Counted from the first letter of the stretch, positions 55,391 through 63,875 are shown. The stretch: DNA of 64,000 nucleotides from Psychrobacter immobilis (GCA_904846265.1 CAJHAA010000012.1:28962-92961), one strand, 5' to 3'. Program-made: numbers and translations. Notes: generated from the sequence alone by a model not told the origin.

Positions 55391-57040
55391 TTATTCGGTA
55401 CCAAATTGTTTGCGCTTTTTGGCAAAAAAGCGATCTAAGCGGTCCATGGCATCCTCTAAATCATGTAGGTTTGGCAAAAATACCAAGCGGAAATGATCGG
55501 GCTTATCCCAGTTAAAGCCTGTTCCTTGCACCATTAAGACATTTTCTTCAACAAGCAAATCCATCATAAATGCCATATCGTCTTCGATAGGGTAAACATC
55601 AGGGTCCATCTTTGGAAAGCAATAAAACGCGCCTTGTGGCATGGTACAAGAGATACCTTTGATCGCATTAAGTCGTGACACAGCCATTTCACGCTGCTTA
55701 TATAAACGCCCACGCTCTGACGTGAGCTCTTTCATGCTTTGATAGCCACCCATCGCCGTTTGGATGGCATATTGACCTTGGACGTTGGAACACAAGCGCA
55801 TAGACGCTAACATGTCCAAACCTTCGATAAAGTCAGTGGCATGGTGCTTTTTGCCAGATACCATCATCCAACCTGCGCGGAATCCCGCGATACGATGCGA
55901 TTTTGATAATCCATTGTATGAGAGCACCAGCACATCATCAGTCAAGGTGCTCATTGGGGTGTGTACCATATCATCATAAAGAATACGATCATAAATTTCA
56001 TCCGCCATGATGATTAAATCATGCGCTTTAGCGACCTCAATAATTTGTTTGAGTAATTCATCACTATAAAGTGAACCTGTTGGATTATTAGGGTTAATCA
56101 CCACGATACCTTTGGTTTTAGAGGTGATTTTAGATTTAATGTCTTCGATATCAGGATGCCAATTGTCGTCTTCATTACAGCGATAATGTACCGCTGTGCC
56201 GCCAGCTAGGTTCGCCGCTGCCGTCCAAAGCGGGTAGTCTGGCATTGGGATAAGCACTTCGTCACCATCATTCATCAATGCCTGCATGGTCATTACAATT
56301 AGCTCAGAAACTCCGTTGCCCAAATAGACGTCACGAACATCAACTGCCGATAGCAACCCTTTTGATTGGTAGTACTGTAAGACGGCTTTACGCGCTGAAA
56401 AAATTCCTTGCGAGTCGGAATAGCCGGTCGCGTCTGGTAGGTTCATCGCCACATCGCGCAAAATCTCATGCGGGGCTTCTAGACCAAAGGGGGCTGGGTT
56501 ACCGACGTTCAGCTTTAATATACGTTTGCCTTCTGCTTCCATCTTATTGGCTGTTTGTAGTAGCGGACCGCGAATGTCGTAGCAAACATTTTGTAATTTA
56601 TCCGATTTTTTTATTGTGTTCATAGTGTGACCACTCATAGGGTTATTTTGTGAGTTTGTGTCTGTAGTAGGAGTTGTAGCTGTTTGATTGATTTGGGAGT
56701 CACGCATCTTGTCAGCTTGAGCAGATGACGTATTTTGACTATTCTTATTATGAGAATGAGCGCTCTTACTCACCTCTTTATTATTATCACTGTCATTTTT
56801 TAGTTCGCCGCGTAACAGATAGCCTTCGCTGCAGCCTAAAATGTGTGCTAGCGTTGGTAGTTTAGATGACACAATGCCATTGGTGCCACGCTCCCAATTC
56901 GAGATAGCACCGCGACTGACTTTTGCGCCTGCTGCAGTCATGGCTTGCGCTAATTGCTCAGCAGTCAGCCCTTTATCACGACGTAGCTGTACCAGTCTTT
57001 CGGCTTGTGTGCTTTTATTTTTGTCATCAGCCATAATCAT
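55391..57040 (-). CDS. alaA: HTH (XRE-type)-alanine aminotransferase fusion protein
   Basis: A 549-residue two-domain protein. Residues ~12-76 form an XRE/Cro-like helix-turn-helix (AERLVQLRRDKGLTAEQLAQAM...VSRGAISNWERGTNGIVSSKLPTLAHILGCSEGYLL). Residues ~80-145 are a Ser/Asn/Thr/Gln-rich linker. Residues ~146-549 match AlaA-type aminotransferases end to end (DKLQNVCYDIRGPLLQTA, VGNPAPFGLEAP, VYLGNGVSELIV, VINPNNPTGSLYS, ADEIYDRILYDD), with the PLP Lys380 in NGLSKSHRIAGFRAGW. AlaA converts pyruvate and glutamate to alanine and 2-oxoglutarate. All PLP residues seem intact, so it may be both enzyme and regulator. It is not MocR, which uses a GntR winged helix. Conspicuous palindromes lie just upstream. 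Confidence 0.9.
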   Translation of the reverse strand: MIMADDKNKSTQAERLVQLRRDKGLTAEQLAQAMTAAGAKVSRGAISNWERGTNGIVSSKLPTLAHILGCSEGYLLRGELKNDSDNNKEVSKSAHSHNKNSQNTSSAQADKMRDSQINQTATTPTTDTNSQNNPMSGHTMNTIKKSDKLQNVCYDIRGPLLQTANKMEAEGKRILKLNVGNPAPFGLEAPHEILRDVAMNLPDATGYSDSQGIFSARKAVLQYYQSKGLLSAVDVRDVYLGNGVSELIVMTMQALMNDGDEVLIPMPDYPLWTAAANLAGGTAVHYRCNEDDNWHPDIEDIKSKITSKTKGIVVINPNNPTGSLYSDELLKQIIEVAKAHDLIIMADEIYDRILYDDMVHTPMSTLTDDVLVLSYNGLSKSHRIAGFRAGWMMVSGKKHHATDFIEGLDMLASMRLCSNVQGQYAIQTAMGGYQSMKELTSERGRLYKQREMAVSRLNAIKGISCTMPQGAFYCFPKMDPDVYPIEDDMAFMMDLLVEENVLMVQGTGFNWDKPDHFRLVFLPNLHDLEDAMDRLDRFFAKKRKQFGTE

Positions 57041-57508
57041 TCAAGCCTTTATTCGTTAGTTGGTAATAGAGAGAAGGAAAGCAGGCATTTGTTTTAATTA
57101 AGCCTTAATGCAAGATATTATTGCATTATCAGTATCAATGCAAGCTGTTTTTAAGGAAGATGTATTTACCAATGCAAGAATAACTTGCATTGGTGGTATT
57201 ATCGTTGCCTCCTTTCTGCGCTACTAGATATCAAACTTCTTTCAGAGAGTTATTATCATGGCTAAATCTGTATTCATTGATATGTTAAGAAAATTTGCTG
57301 TATTTTATTTATCATAGCTTTTTCAATACCTTACGCCATCACTTGTTTATGATAGTTTTCTTGTAATGTATGCCTTGAATATTGAATAGATAAACAATAG
57401 ATAAGGCCCATCGTTTTTATAAAAATATGGCGATAAAGTGTTAGTTAATAGCAGATAAAAGCTAATGCTAATGGATGAGATAATACATACCCAAATTAAG
57501 GATACATT
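57041..57508. other. Divergent intergenic region alaA-fusion / msrB
   Basis: 468 bp holding the AATGCAAG operator-like cluster (57106-57193) near the alaA side. A 19-codon open frame (57258-57317, MAKSVFIDMLRKFAVFYLS) follows a weak GAGAG; I do not recognise it and would not call it a gene. The rest, toward msrB, is AT-rich. Confidence 0.55.
57106..57193. promoter_or_regulatory. Cluster of AATGCAAG palindromes, candidate operator of the HTH-AlaA protein
   Basis: Three sites: a perfect 8-7-8 inverted repeat TAATGCAA/TTGCATTA (57106-57128), a single half-site CAATGCAAG (57136-57144), and a perfect 10-5-10 inverted repeat CCAATGCAAG/CTTGCATTGG (57169-57193). They begin 66 bp upstream of the alaA-fusion start codon. 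Binding by that protein is inferred. Confidence 0.7.
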
Positions 57509-57934
57509 ATGCAAGACAATCAACTTAGCCAAGAAGAAATCAGCCAATTAACAGAAGCTGATTGGAAAGAGCGTTTGAGTGCTGATGAATATCACGTGAT
57601 GCGTGAAAAGGGTACAGAACGCCCATTTACGGGCATCTATAACGATGCGACTGACGACGGTATTTATCGCTGCAAAGGCTGCGGTGCGAGCTTATTTGAC
57701 TCAAGCAATAAATTTGATGCCAGCTGTGGTTGGCCAAGTTTTGACCAAGGAGTTGATAACAGCGCTATAGAGGAGCATGTAGATAATTCGCTTGGCATGA
57801 CGCGGACAGAAGTGACCTGTAGTAACTGCGGCGCACATTTAGGTCATGTCTTCCCTGACGGCCCAAGCGAGACGACAGGCATGCGCTATTGCATCAATTC
57901 TGTGTCTATTGATCTAGATAAATCTGAAAAGTAA
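57509..57934 (+). CDS. msrB: Peptide-methionine (R)-S-oxide reductase MsrB
   Basis: Repairs methionine-R-sulfoxide in proteins. The 141-residue protein has two zinc Cys pairs ([11 protein letters not shown] and [17 protein letters not shown]), [12 protein letters not shown], and the catalytic Cys in [11 protein letters not shown]. All standard for cytoplasmic MsrB. It is followed 160 bp later by a glutathione peroxidase gene on the same strand, a small oxidative-repair neighbourhood. Confidence 0.96.
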   Translation: MQDNQLSQEEISQLTEADWKERLSADEYHVMREKGTERPFTGIYNDATDDGIYRCKGCGASLFDSSNKFDASCGWPSFDQGVDNSAIEEHVDNSLGMTRTEVTCSNCGAHLGHVFPDGPSETTGMRYCINSVSIDLDKSEK

Positions 57935-58095
57935 TTGTTAAAAAAATTGCTTAGAGTATTTTAGAGTCATGGCAGGGAAGCTCGAGATGCTGCCTTGCCA
58001 GTTATTAGCATTATTAATGTTTTCACTGTTATTGAAAAATGAGCACGGTTTAAAAGAATATCAAAATAATAACTTAATCGATTTAAGGACAAATG

Positions 58096-58581
58096 ATGAG
58101 CACGATTTACGATTTTACTGCTGAGCGCATGGACGGTACTGCACAAGCGTTCTCTGATTATCAAGGTAAGGTGTTATTAATCGTCAATACCGCCAGCAAA
58201 TGTGGGTTTACGCCGCAATTTGAAGGCCTAGAGGCGCTGTATCAACAATATAAAGATCAAGGATTGGTCGTTATTGGTTTCCCTTGTAATCAATTTGGCG
58301 GGCAAGATCCAGAGAGTAATGATGAGATTGGCGCATTTTGTCAAAAGAACTATGGTGTCAGTTTTCCAATGATGGCGAAGGTTGATGTCAATGGCAAAGA
58401 TGCTCATCCTATTTTTGATTGGCTCAAAGAGCAAAAGGGTGGTGTATTGACAGATGGTATCAAATGGAATTTTACTAAGTTTTTAATTGGTAAAGATGGA
58501 CAGGTCATTGACCGCTATGCGCCAACCACCAAACCAGATGCCATAAAAATGGATATCGAACAAGCATTAGCCAGTAAATAG
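58096..58581 (+). CDS. Glutathione peroxidase (Cys type)
   Basis: Thiol-dependent peroxidase of the GPx family. The 161-residue protein has the catalytic tetrad segments NTASKCGFTPQFEGLEALY (Cys), FPCNQFGGQDPESNDEI (Gln) and KWNFTKFLIGKDGQ (Trp, Asn). A normal TGT Cys codon occupies the active site, so it is not a selenoprotein; such enzymes often prefer thioredoxin over glutathione. Two ATGs are adjacent; the second (58096) has the better spacing from AAGGA. Confidence 0.93.
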   Translation: MSTIYDFTAERMDGTAQAFSDYQGKVLLIVNTASKCGFTPQFEGLEALYQQYKDQGLVVIGFPCNQFGGQDPESNDEIGAFCQKNYGVSFPMMAKVDVNGKDAHPIFDWLKEQKGGVLTDGIKWNFTKFLIGKDGQVIDRYAPTTKPDAIKMDIEQALASK

Positions 58582-58885
58582 GGTCATGCTTGAAAATTTA
58601 TTGGTTTTTTATAAAAATATAAATCCAATGAAAACATAGGCTTGTCAGATTAATAAATAAAAACCTATAAAATACGTTAAAAAACTGAAAATACTGTTTG
58701 ACAGCTATGTGTAAATCTATATAATACACACCCACAGCAAGGGGACTTAATTAAGTTCAATGTTGTTAGAATTTTTACTGACTTAAAGCGTGACAACTTT
58801 AAAGATTGAACTTTCTATAAAATTCCCTTTAAGGAATTTTAACTTGCGAAGTTAAAATTGCAGTGCAATTTTTTAACGCTTCTCA
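58582..58885. other. Spacer with tRNA operon promoter and leader
   Basis: 304 bp. After AT-rich sequence comes a near-consensus promoter (58698-58725), a ~150-nt leader, and a long imperfect hairpin just before tRNA-Val (about 58846-58882, GCGAAGTTAAAATTGC pairing with GCAATTTTTTAACGCTTC). No gene. Confidence 0.6.
58698..58725 (+). promoter_or_regulatory. Sigma-70 promoter of the tRNA-Val-tRNA-Asp unit
   Basis: -35 TTGACA (58698-58703) and -10 TATAAT (58720-58725), both exact consensus, spaced 16 bp. Confidence 0.85.
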
Positions 58886-58961
58886 GGGTGATTAGCTCAG
58901 TTGGTAGAGCGTCTGCCTTACACGCAGAATGTCGGCGGTTCGAATCCGTCATCACCCACCA
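58886..58961 (+). tRNA. tRNA-Val (anticodon TAC)
   Basis: A 76-nt cloverleaf with CCA encoded. Acceptor GGGTGAT pairs with ATCACCC; D-arm GCTCAGTTGGTAGAGC; anticodon loop CTTACAC with TAC at 58919-58921; T-arm GGCGGTTCGAATCCGTC. Confidence 0.97.
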
Positions 58962-59012
58962 CTCTTTTTAGCGAGTGTCTCTGTAATAAGAGAAGATGCT
59001 AAGACGACCTAA

Positions 59013-59089
59013 GCAGCGGTAGTTCAGTTGGTTAGAATACCGGCCTGTCACGCCGGGGGTCGCGGGTTCGAGTCCCGTCCGCTGCGCCA
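59013..59089 (+). tRNA. tRNA-Asp (anticodon GTC)
   Basis: A 77-nt cloverleaf with CCA encoded. Acceptor GCAGCGG pairs with CCGCTGC; D-arm TTCAGTTGGTTAGAA; anticodon loop CTGTCAC (GTC); T-arm CGCGGGTTCGAGTCCCG. About 51 nt after tRNA-Val, presumably one precursor. Confidence 0.97.
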
Positions 59090-59129
59090 TATTTAAAACG
59101 AATTTAGACCTTTGGGTTTAAGCAATTTT

Positions 59130-59168
59130 CGCCTCAAACATAACTTTGTTTGGGGTTTTTTTTGTGTT
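59130..59168 (+). terminator. Terminator of the tRNA unit
   Basis: CCTCAAAC pairs with GTTTGGGG (one G-U) around a 7-8-nt loop, followed by T8. Confidence 0.8.
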
Positions 59169-59364
59169 TAAAATTCCTCTTACAGCCTTTATCTATAAAG
59201 GTTGACTATTTTTCTTTATCAACTCTTAGGGAATAGTCTATCTTCAATAATGTATTCTCTATAAGTTTGGTTGCATACATTCTACCTTTTGAAAATCGAT
59301 GACCACCCGCTTGCTGACCACCTACTCGGTGACCAAAAAGTGACCATTCTCGATTAAACCCGCC

Positions 59365-60846
59365 CTATGATTCTTTTAATAACTGTACGTTAACTTGAAA
59401 GTAGTACCCATCCTTAATGGTAATACTGACTTTGCCGTTATGGGCATTGACGATCGCTTGTACGATGGCCAATCCCAGCCCTGTGCCCGAATGCTGATTA
59501 TTGGATTTGTGATGACGATAAAAGCGTTCAAACAGTCTATCTGCTTCCGCTTGAGTTAGAGGCGTCTGCAAGCGATTAGTGATGGTGATGTTTAGTGATG
59601 GCTGCTGAGCCGTTTCTCTAAGGGCGTGAGCGTTATGTTTTATGAGGCTAGCAGTCTTAGAAACGGCGGTAATAGTAATGATACTGTCGCTGGCGGCGTA
59701 GTAAATCGCATTAGATATCAAGTTGGCAAACAGCCTTTGTAACAAGCTCTCATCCCCTAATACCACATCAAATGCCCCTTTTTTCTCAAAAGAGATACCG
59801 CGCTCTTCGGCTATCAGTTCAAAATAATCGATGAGCTTAATTATCAGTGAATCGGTATCGACAAGATGACGTTGTGAGTCGTAGAGACCTTTTTGAGTTT
59901 TTGCCAGCAATAGCATATTGTTAATTAGCAGGGATAGTTGCTTGAGCGTGGCGTGTTGATGATATAGCTGCTCGACATATTCTTGATGGTCTCTAGGTTT
60001 ACTGAGCATCACTTGAGTTTGGGTGCTCAACGTTGCCAGTGGTGTGCGCAGTTCGTGAGCAATGTCATCTGAAAACTGTGATAATGAGGCAAAGTTGTGT
60101 TCGAGTTTGTCCATCATGGCATTATAAGCGTCAGCCAATGGTCGCAGCTCGCTTGGCATTTCAGAGACGATAATTCTATCGTCTAACTGCTCGGCGTTGA
60201 TACGTGCCATTTTTTGACTGATGGTCGCTAAGGGGGCGAATCCTAGATAGACGCTAAAAGCCGCCACTGATACCAAGATAAAAGTGATTGCAATAAGTAT
60301 CAGGATAAGATGGTGGTTAAACTGGGCAAGGTATTGATGATGCACATCAATCGGTAGCGCGATTAATGCCAAGCGATTAGAGTGCTCAATGACCAGCGCG
60401 CGATAATGACGATGATTAAGCTGCAAGTCAAAGGGTTGATCGCGGTGCTGCTGCCATAGTTTTTCGACCAATTGGGAGTCATTGAGTTTATCAATAAAAT
60501 CCTTTGGCTGACTATTAATGACTTGTCCATTATGGTCAGTGATAATTGTTTTGACTTCATAATCTGGTCGAAAAATATCTATCACGGATGATGCTGTATT
60601 AGCGAGATGAGCAGGGTCGGAAAGGTTGTCAGAGCGCTGATCATCCGATGTCACCTCTGTCATATACTGTCGTAAATTAAACGCAGCATGAGTCAGGATC
60701 TCTGAGTCCATTTGTTCAAAATGATCATTAACCGAACGCTGTATCCATATGTACAAAAAAGCTTGAGATATCAGCACACATACCGTTAATACTAGGGTAG
60801 TGCGCCACAGTAATGACAAGCGTCGATGCTCCGATTTATATGCCAT
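59365..60846 (-). CDS. Heavy-metal-type sensor histidine kinase (CusS/CopS-like)
   Basis: A 493-residue membrane kinase: two membrane segments (about 15-36 and 179-201) flanking a ~140-residue periplasmic sensor, HAMP (about 202-254), HisKA with phospho-acceptor His264 (DDIAHELRTPLATLSTQTQVML), and HATPase_c with N box LISNAIYYA and G2 GTGLGLAIVQAIVNAHNGKVSI. It follows the response regulator gene with a 1-bp gap. Copper or silver sensing is inferred from the CusR-like operator and the DUF411/DUF305 genes across the divergent promoter; the periplasmic domain alone does not prove the ligand. Confidence 0.87.
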   Translation of the reverse strand: MAYKSEHRRLSLLWRTTLVLTVCVLISQAFLYIWIQRSVNDHFEQMDSEILTHAAFNLRQYMTEVTSDDQRSDNLSDPAHLANTASSVIDIFRPDYEVKTIITDHNGQVINSQPKDFIDKLNDSQLVEKLWQQHRDQPFDLQLNHRHYRALVIEHSNRLALIALPIDVHHQYLAQFNHHLILILIAITFILVSVAAFSVYLGFAPLATISQKMARINAEQLDDRIIVSEMPSELRPLADAYNAMMDKLEHNFASLSQFSDDIAHELRTPLATLSTQTQVMLSKPRDHQEYVEQLYHQHATLKQLSLLINNMLLLAKTQKGLYDSQRHLVDTDSLIIKLIDYFELIAEERGISFEKKGAFDVVLGDESLLQRLFANLISNAIYYAASDSIITITAVSKTASLIKHNAHALRETAQQPSLNITITNRLQTPLTQAEADRLFERFYRHHKSNNQHSGTGLGLAIVQAIVNAHNGKVSITIKDGYYFQVNVQLLKES

Positions 60847-60847
60847 G

Positions 60848-61615
60848 CTATTTCACTTCAACGTGATTGAGTTTAGAAACCGTATTAGCCTCATTACTCA
60901 TATCAATGCTAGTTTCATTATTGCCTGTAACGGCGCTATTGTCCGCTTCTAGTTTATAGCCCATACCGCGTACAGTATGAATGAGCTTATTTTCAAAGCC
61001 ATCGTCGATTTTACTTCGTAAGCGTCTTATCGCCACATCAATCACATTGGTATCGCTATCAAAATTCATATCCCATACTTGTGAAGCGATGACAGAGCGG
61101 GGCAATACTTCGCCTTGATGCTCAAGTAAAAACTGCAATAGCGCAAATTCTTTGGCCGTCAATTTGATAGAACCCTTATCTCGATGCACGCTACGTTTAG
61201 CGATATCCAGTTTTAAATCAGCTATTTGAAGCACTGTGCTGGCGTAATCTGCTTGATTGGCACGGCGTAGTAAGCTTTTGATTCTGACCAGCAGCTCAGC
61301 GAAGGCAAAAGGTTTGGTGAGATAGTCGTCACCGCCAATCTCAAAGCCTTTTATGCGGTCGCTAAGGTCATCTTTTGCGGTCAAAAATAATACAGGGGTG
61401 GTGTTACCAGCAGCGCGATAATTACTGACCAGCTTAAAACCACTGACATCAGGCAGCATCACATCCATCACCACGACAGTGAAGTCCTCAGTCATCAGAG
61501 CATGATACCCATCTAAACCTGTGGTTCTATGCTCAACGATAAAACCTGCCTCGATTAAACCTTTTTTAATGTAGTCGCCAAGCGATAACTCATCTTCGAC
61601 TAACAATACTTTCAT
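60848..61615 (-). CDS. OmpR-family response regulator (CusR/CopR-like)
   Basis: A 255-residue regulator from the Met at 61615 (MKVLLVEDELSLGDYIKKGL): receiver domain with phospho-acceptor Asp51 (VVVMDVMLPDVSG), Lys in DDYLTKPFAFAELLVRIKSLLRR, and a winged-helix output domain (IKLTAKEFALLQFLLEHQGEVLPRSVIASQVWDMNFDSDTNVIDVAIRRLRSKID...HTVRGMGYKLE). This output-domain sequence is typical of CusR/CopR/IrlR. A ~30-residue C-terminal tail follows the usual end. An in-frame upstream Met at 61675 would add 20 residues and is less likely. Expected to bind the palindrome at 61716-61737. Confidence 0.9.
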   Translation of the reverse strand: MKVLLVEDELSLGDYIKKGLIEAGFIVEHRTTGLDGYHALMTEDFTVVVMDVMLPDVSGFKLVSNYRAAGNTTPVLFLTAKDDLSDRIKGFEIGGDDYLTKPFAFAELLVRIKSLLRRANQADYASTVLQIADLKLDIAKRSVHRDKGSIKLTAKEFALLQFLLEHQGEVLPRSVIASQVWDMNFDSDTNVIDVAIRRLRSKIDDGFENKLIHTVRGMGYKLEADNSAVTGNNETSIDMSNEANTVSKLNHVEVK

Positions 61616-61715
61616 AGCATACTCGCGCCAATTATTTAGGATGAGATCAATATAAAATGTCTCTATTATGATCAATCATAGAGGAATACTGGTAATAAAC
61701 CTATGCTCAGTCTAG

Positions 61716-61737
61716 AAGATGACAAAATTGTCATCTT
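61716..61737. promoter_or_regulatory. CusR/CopR-type operator palindrome
   Basis: Perfect inverted repeat with 10-bp arms AAGATGACAA / TTGTCATCTT around AA, the same architecture as the E. coli CusR box (AAAATGACAA-NN-TTGTCATTTT). A further GTCATC at 61741-61746 may be a half-site. It lies midway between the divergent regulator and DUF411 genes. Confidence 0.8.
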
Positions 61738-61838
61738 GGCGTCATCTGACTGTCAGAGTGGTTATGCTAGTTTGGCTTCAGTACATCCTAATTTTAATAT
61801 TCAACACCATAAAATATTCAACACTGTGAGAAGCTTCT

Positions 61839-62447
61839 ATGATGCCTTTTACCGTTAAGTTTGTTCGAGGGTCAGCGGTCTTATTAACCGCTGCCATATT
61901 ATCAGCGTGCGGGCAATCTGACAGCAATGCTTCTAATGCTAGCCTCTCTACTGCCAATGCCTCTAACGCCAGCAGTGGTGAGGCAAACGCTATACAGAGT
62001 AGTCAAACAGTGACAGAGACACCAGCCAACAACCCAGACCTGCTCAAGAACGTGTCAGCCACTGTCTATAAAGATGCCAATTGTGGCTGTTGTAAAGAAT
62101 GGATAGGGCACGCAGAAGATAATGGGTTAACGACAACTGCCCATGATGTTGCAGACTTGTCATTATTTAAAGAGCGTTACGGTGTGCCTGCTGAGATGCG
62201 TTCTTGCCATACCGCCGTTACCAGTGATGGTTATGTCATCGAAGGTCATGTTCCTGCCAAGTATGTGGCTGAGTTTTTGCAAAATCCACCAAAGCAAGCG
62301 ATTGGTTTGGCGGTACCGGGTATGCCCGTCGGTAGCCCTGGTATGGAGTATCAAGATAAGTTTATGCCATACCAAATTATGCAAATCAATAAAGATGGCA
62401 CAAACCAAGTATACGCTGAGATTGAGTCCGCAGAGCAGCAGCTATAA
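61839..62447 (+). CDS. DUF411 metal-binding lipoprotein
   Basis: A 202-residue lipoprotein with lipobox LSAC (Cys24), a Ser/Asn/Ala-rich spacer, and a DUF411 domain (about residues 70-200): ATVYKDANCGCCKEW (Cys82, Cys84, Cys85), RSCHTAV (Cys123), YVIEGHVPAKYVAEFL and GLAVPGMPVGSPGME. DUF411 proteins are frequent in copper- and silver-resistance clusters and are thought to bind the metal through the conserved Cys. First gene of the divergent operon behind the CusR-like box. Confidence 0.88.
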   Translation: MMPFTVKFVRGSAVLLTAAILSACGQSDSNASNASLSTANASNASSGEANAIQSSQTVTETPANNPDLLKNVSATVYKDANCGCCKEWIGHAEDNGLTTTAHDVADLSLFKERYGVPAEMRSCHTAVTSDGYVIEGHVPAKYVAEFLQNPPKQAIGLAVPGMPVGSPGMEYQDKFMPYQIMQINKDGTNQVYAEIESAEQQL

Positions 62448-62524
62448 GCCAATACTTTAGATAGTTTTTTTAAATTTCAGCTACTCATTGTAGTACTGAT
62501 AGCAGCATTGATGGAGACTGACTG

Positions 62525-62992
62525 ATGAATCATACAGAGCAAAAACAGATGAACCCTTATGTAAAGTTCACCCTCATGATTCTGACGTCTACCGTGGTGA
62601 TGTATATCATGATGTACTTCAATACTTATGAGTGGGATCATATTTATTTTAGTGAGACCAGAGCCTATATGGCGCTATATATGGGCGCAGGCATGACAAT
62701 GATTATGCTCGCCTTTATGAGCAATATGTACAAGAAAACTAAGGTCAATTTAATGATTTATGGTCTTAGCGTATTGCTATTTACCGTGGGTATCTGGGGC
62801 GTCAGATCTCAAGCAACCGTCGATCAAGTGGATTGGATGCAGGCTATGATACCGCATCATTCAATTGCGATCTTAACCAGCTCAAGAGCCGATATAGAAG
62901 ACCCTAGAGTACAGCAACTTGCTGACGACATCATCGAAGCACAAAAACGTGAAATCCAAGAGATGCAGGCACTGATCGAAGCATTAGAATAA
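62525..62992 (+). CDS. Membrane protein with C-terminal DUF305 domain
   Basis: A 155-residue protein with three hydrophobic segments (LMILTSTVVMYIMMYF, MALYMGAGMTMIMLAFM, LMIYGLSVLLFTVGIWGV) and a C-terminal DUF305-like half domain: VDWMQAMIPHHSIAILTSSRADIEDPRVQQLADDIIEAQKREIQEMQ. The MIPHHS motif and Met-rich membrane part suggest a metal-related role in the envelope. It lies 77 bp after the DUF411 gene, same strand. Confidence 0.85.
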   Translation: MNHTEQKQMNPYVKFTLMILTSTVVMYIMMYFNTYEWDHIYFSETRAYMALYMGAGMTMIMLAFMSNMYKKTKVNLMIYGLSVLLFTVGIWGVRSQATVDQVDWMQAMIPHHSIAILTSSRADIEDPRVQQLADDIIEAQKREIQEMQALIEALE

Positions 62993-63117
62993 ATAGCCTT
63001 AAAACGCACTGCTTTTAGTACATAAATTAAATGATTTTTCCAACTGGTGGATCTTAGCTGATTTGCCAGTTTTTATATGAACCATAACTACCAAATGATC
63101 GTAATTAAGGATCTACC

Positions 63118-63849
63118 ATGAAAATGATAAGAAATTCACGTCTTGCCATGATTGCAGTTAGTATCAGTGCCGTGATGATGCTTAGCGCTTGTCAGCCGAC
63201 GAATGATGTAACAGAGGCTACTGTCAAAGACGAGGCGGCTCCCGTTAATAATGCTACAACAGACACTAGCGCGATTGATGCTCATGCAAGTCATGATATG
63301 TCAGGCGATACGATGACGGGCATGCATGGAGAGTATAATGACTCTATGACTAAGATGCATGATGAGATGATGGCAGGCATGGCATACAACGATCCCGATG
63401 CTGCCTTTGCCCAAGGAATGCTCGGTCATCATATAGGTGCTGTTGATATGGCAGAGATTCAGCTAAAGTATGGTACGGATGCAGAAATGCGTCAGTTGGC
63501 ACAAGAGATTATTGACGCTCAGAAAGCTGAAATTGAGCAAATGCAGAACTGGCTTGCCAACCATCCTGATGCTGAGCCAACGTCTGATACTGAAGCCATG
63601 CAGACAGCTTATGCTAAAGGTATGGATACGATGCATAGTGAAATGATGGCAGGTATCGCTGACCCTAACCCAGATATGGCATTTGCTCGCGGTATGTTGC
63701 CGCATCATATTGGCGCAGTAGATATGGCAAAGATACAGCTAAAGTATGGCAAAAATGAAGAAATGCGTCAATTGGCACAACAAGTAATTGACGCGCAGCA
63801 GCCTGAAATTGAGCAAATGCAAAACTGGATAGCCAAGCATAATAGTTAA
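63118..63849 (+). CDS. Lipoprotein with two tandem DUF305 domains (CopM-like)
   Basis: A 243-residue lipoprotein, lipobox LSAC (Cys25), followed by a His/Met/Asp-rich stretch (HASHDMSGDTMTGMHGEYNDSMTKMHDEMMAGM) and two near-identical DUF305 units (about residues 91-145 and 180-240), each with F-A-x-G-M-L-x-H-H-I-G-A-V-D-M and AEIQLKYG / AKIQLKYG. His/Met motifs of this kind bind Cu(I)/Ag(I) in CopM-type periplasmic proteins. The high similarity of the two units points to a recent internal duplication. Last gene before the IS end. Confidence 0.87.
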   Translation: MKMIRNSRLAMIAVSISAVMMLSACQPTNDVTEATVKDEAAPVNNATTDTSAIDAHASHDMSGDTMTGMHGEYNDSMTKMHDEMMAGMAYNDPDAAFAQGMLGHHIGAVDMAEIQLKYGTDAEMRQLAQEIIDAQKAEIEQMQNWLANHPDAEPTSDTEAMQTAYAKGMDTMHSEMMAGIADPNPDMAFARGMLPHHIGAVDMAKIQLKYGKNEEMRQLAQQVIDAQQPEIEQMQNWIAKHNS

Positions 63850-63875
63850 ATAACGAGTGCTTAAGAATGGAGGTA

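Noticed and set aside
57258..57317. 19-codon open frame before msrB
   Set aside because: Too short, with a weak ribosome-binding site and no recognisable similarity.
58096..58581. Glutathione peroxidase as a selenoprotein
   Set aside because: The active-site codon is TGT (Cys), not TGA.
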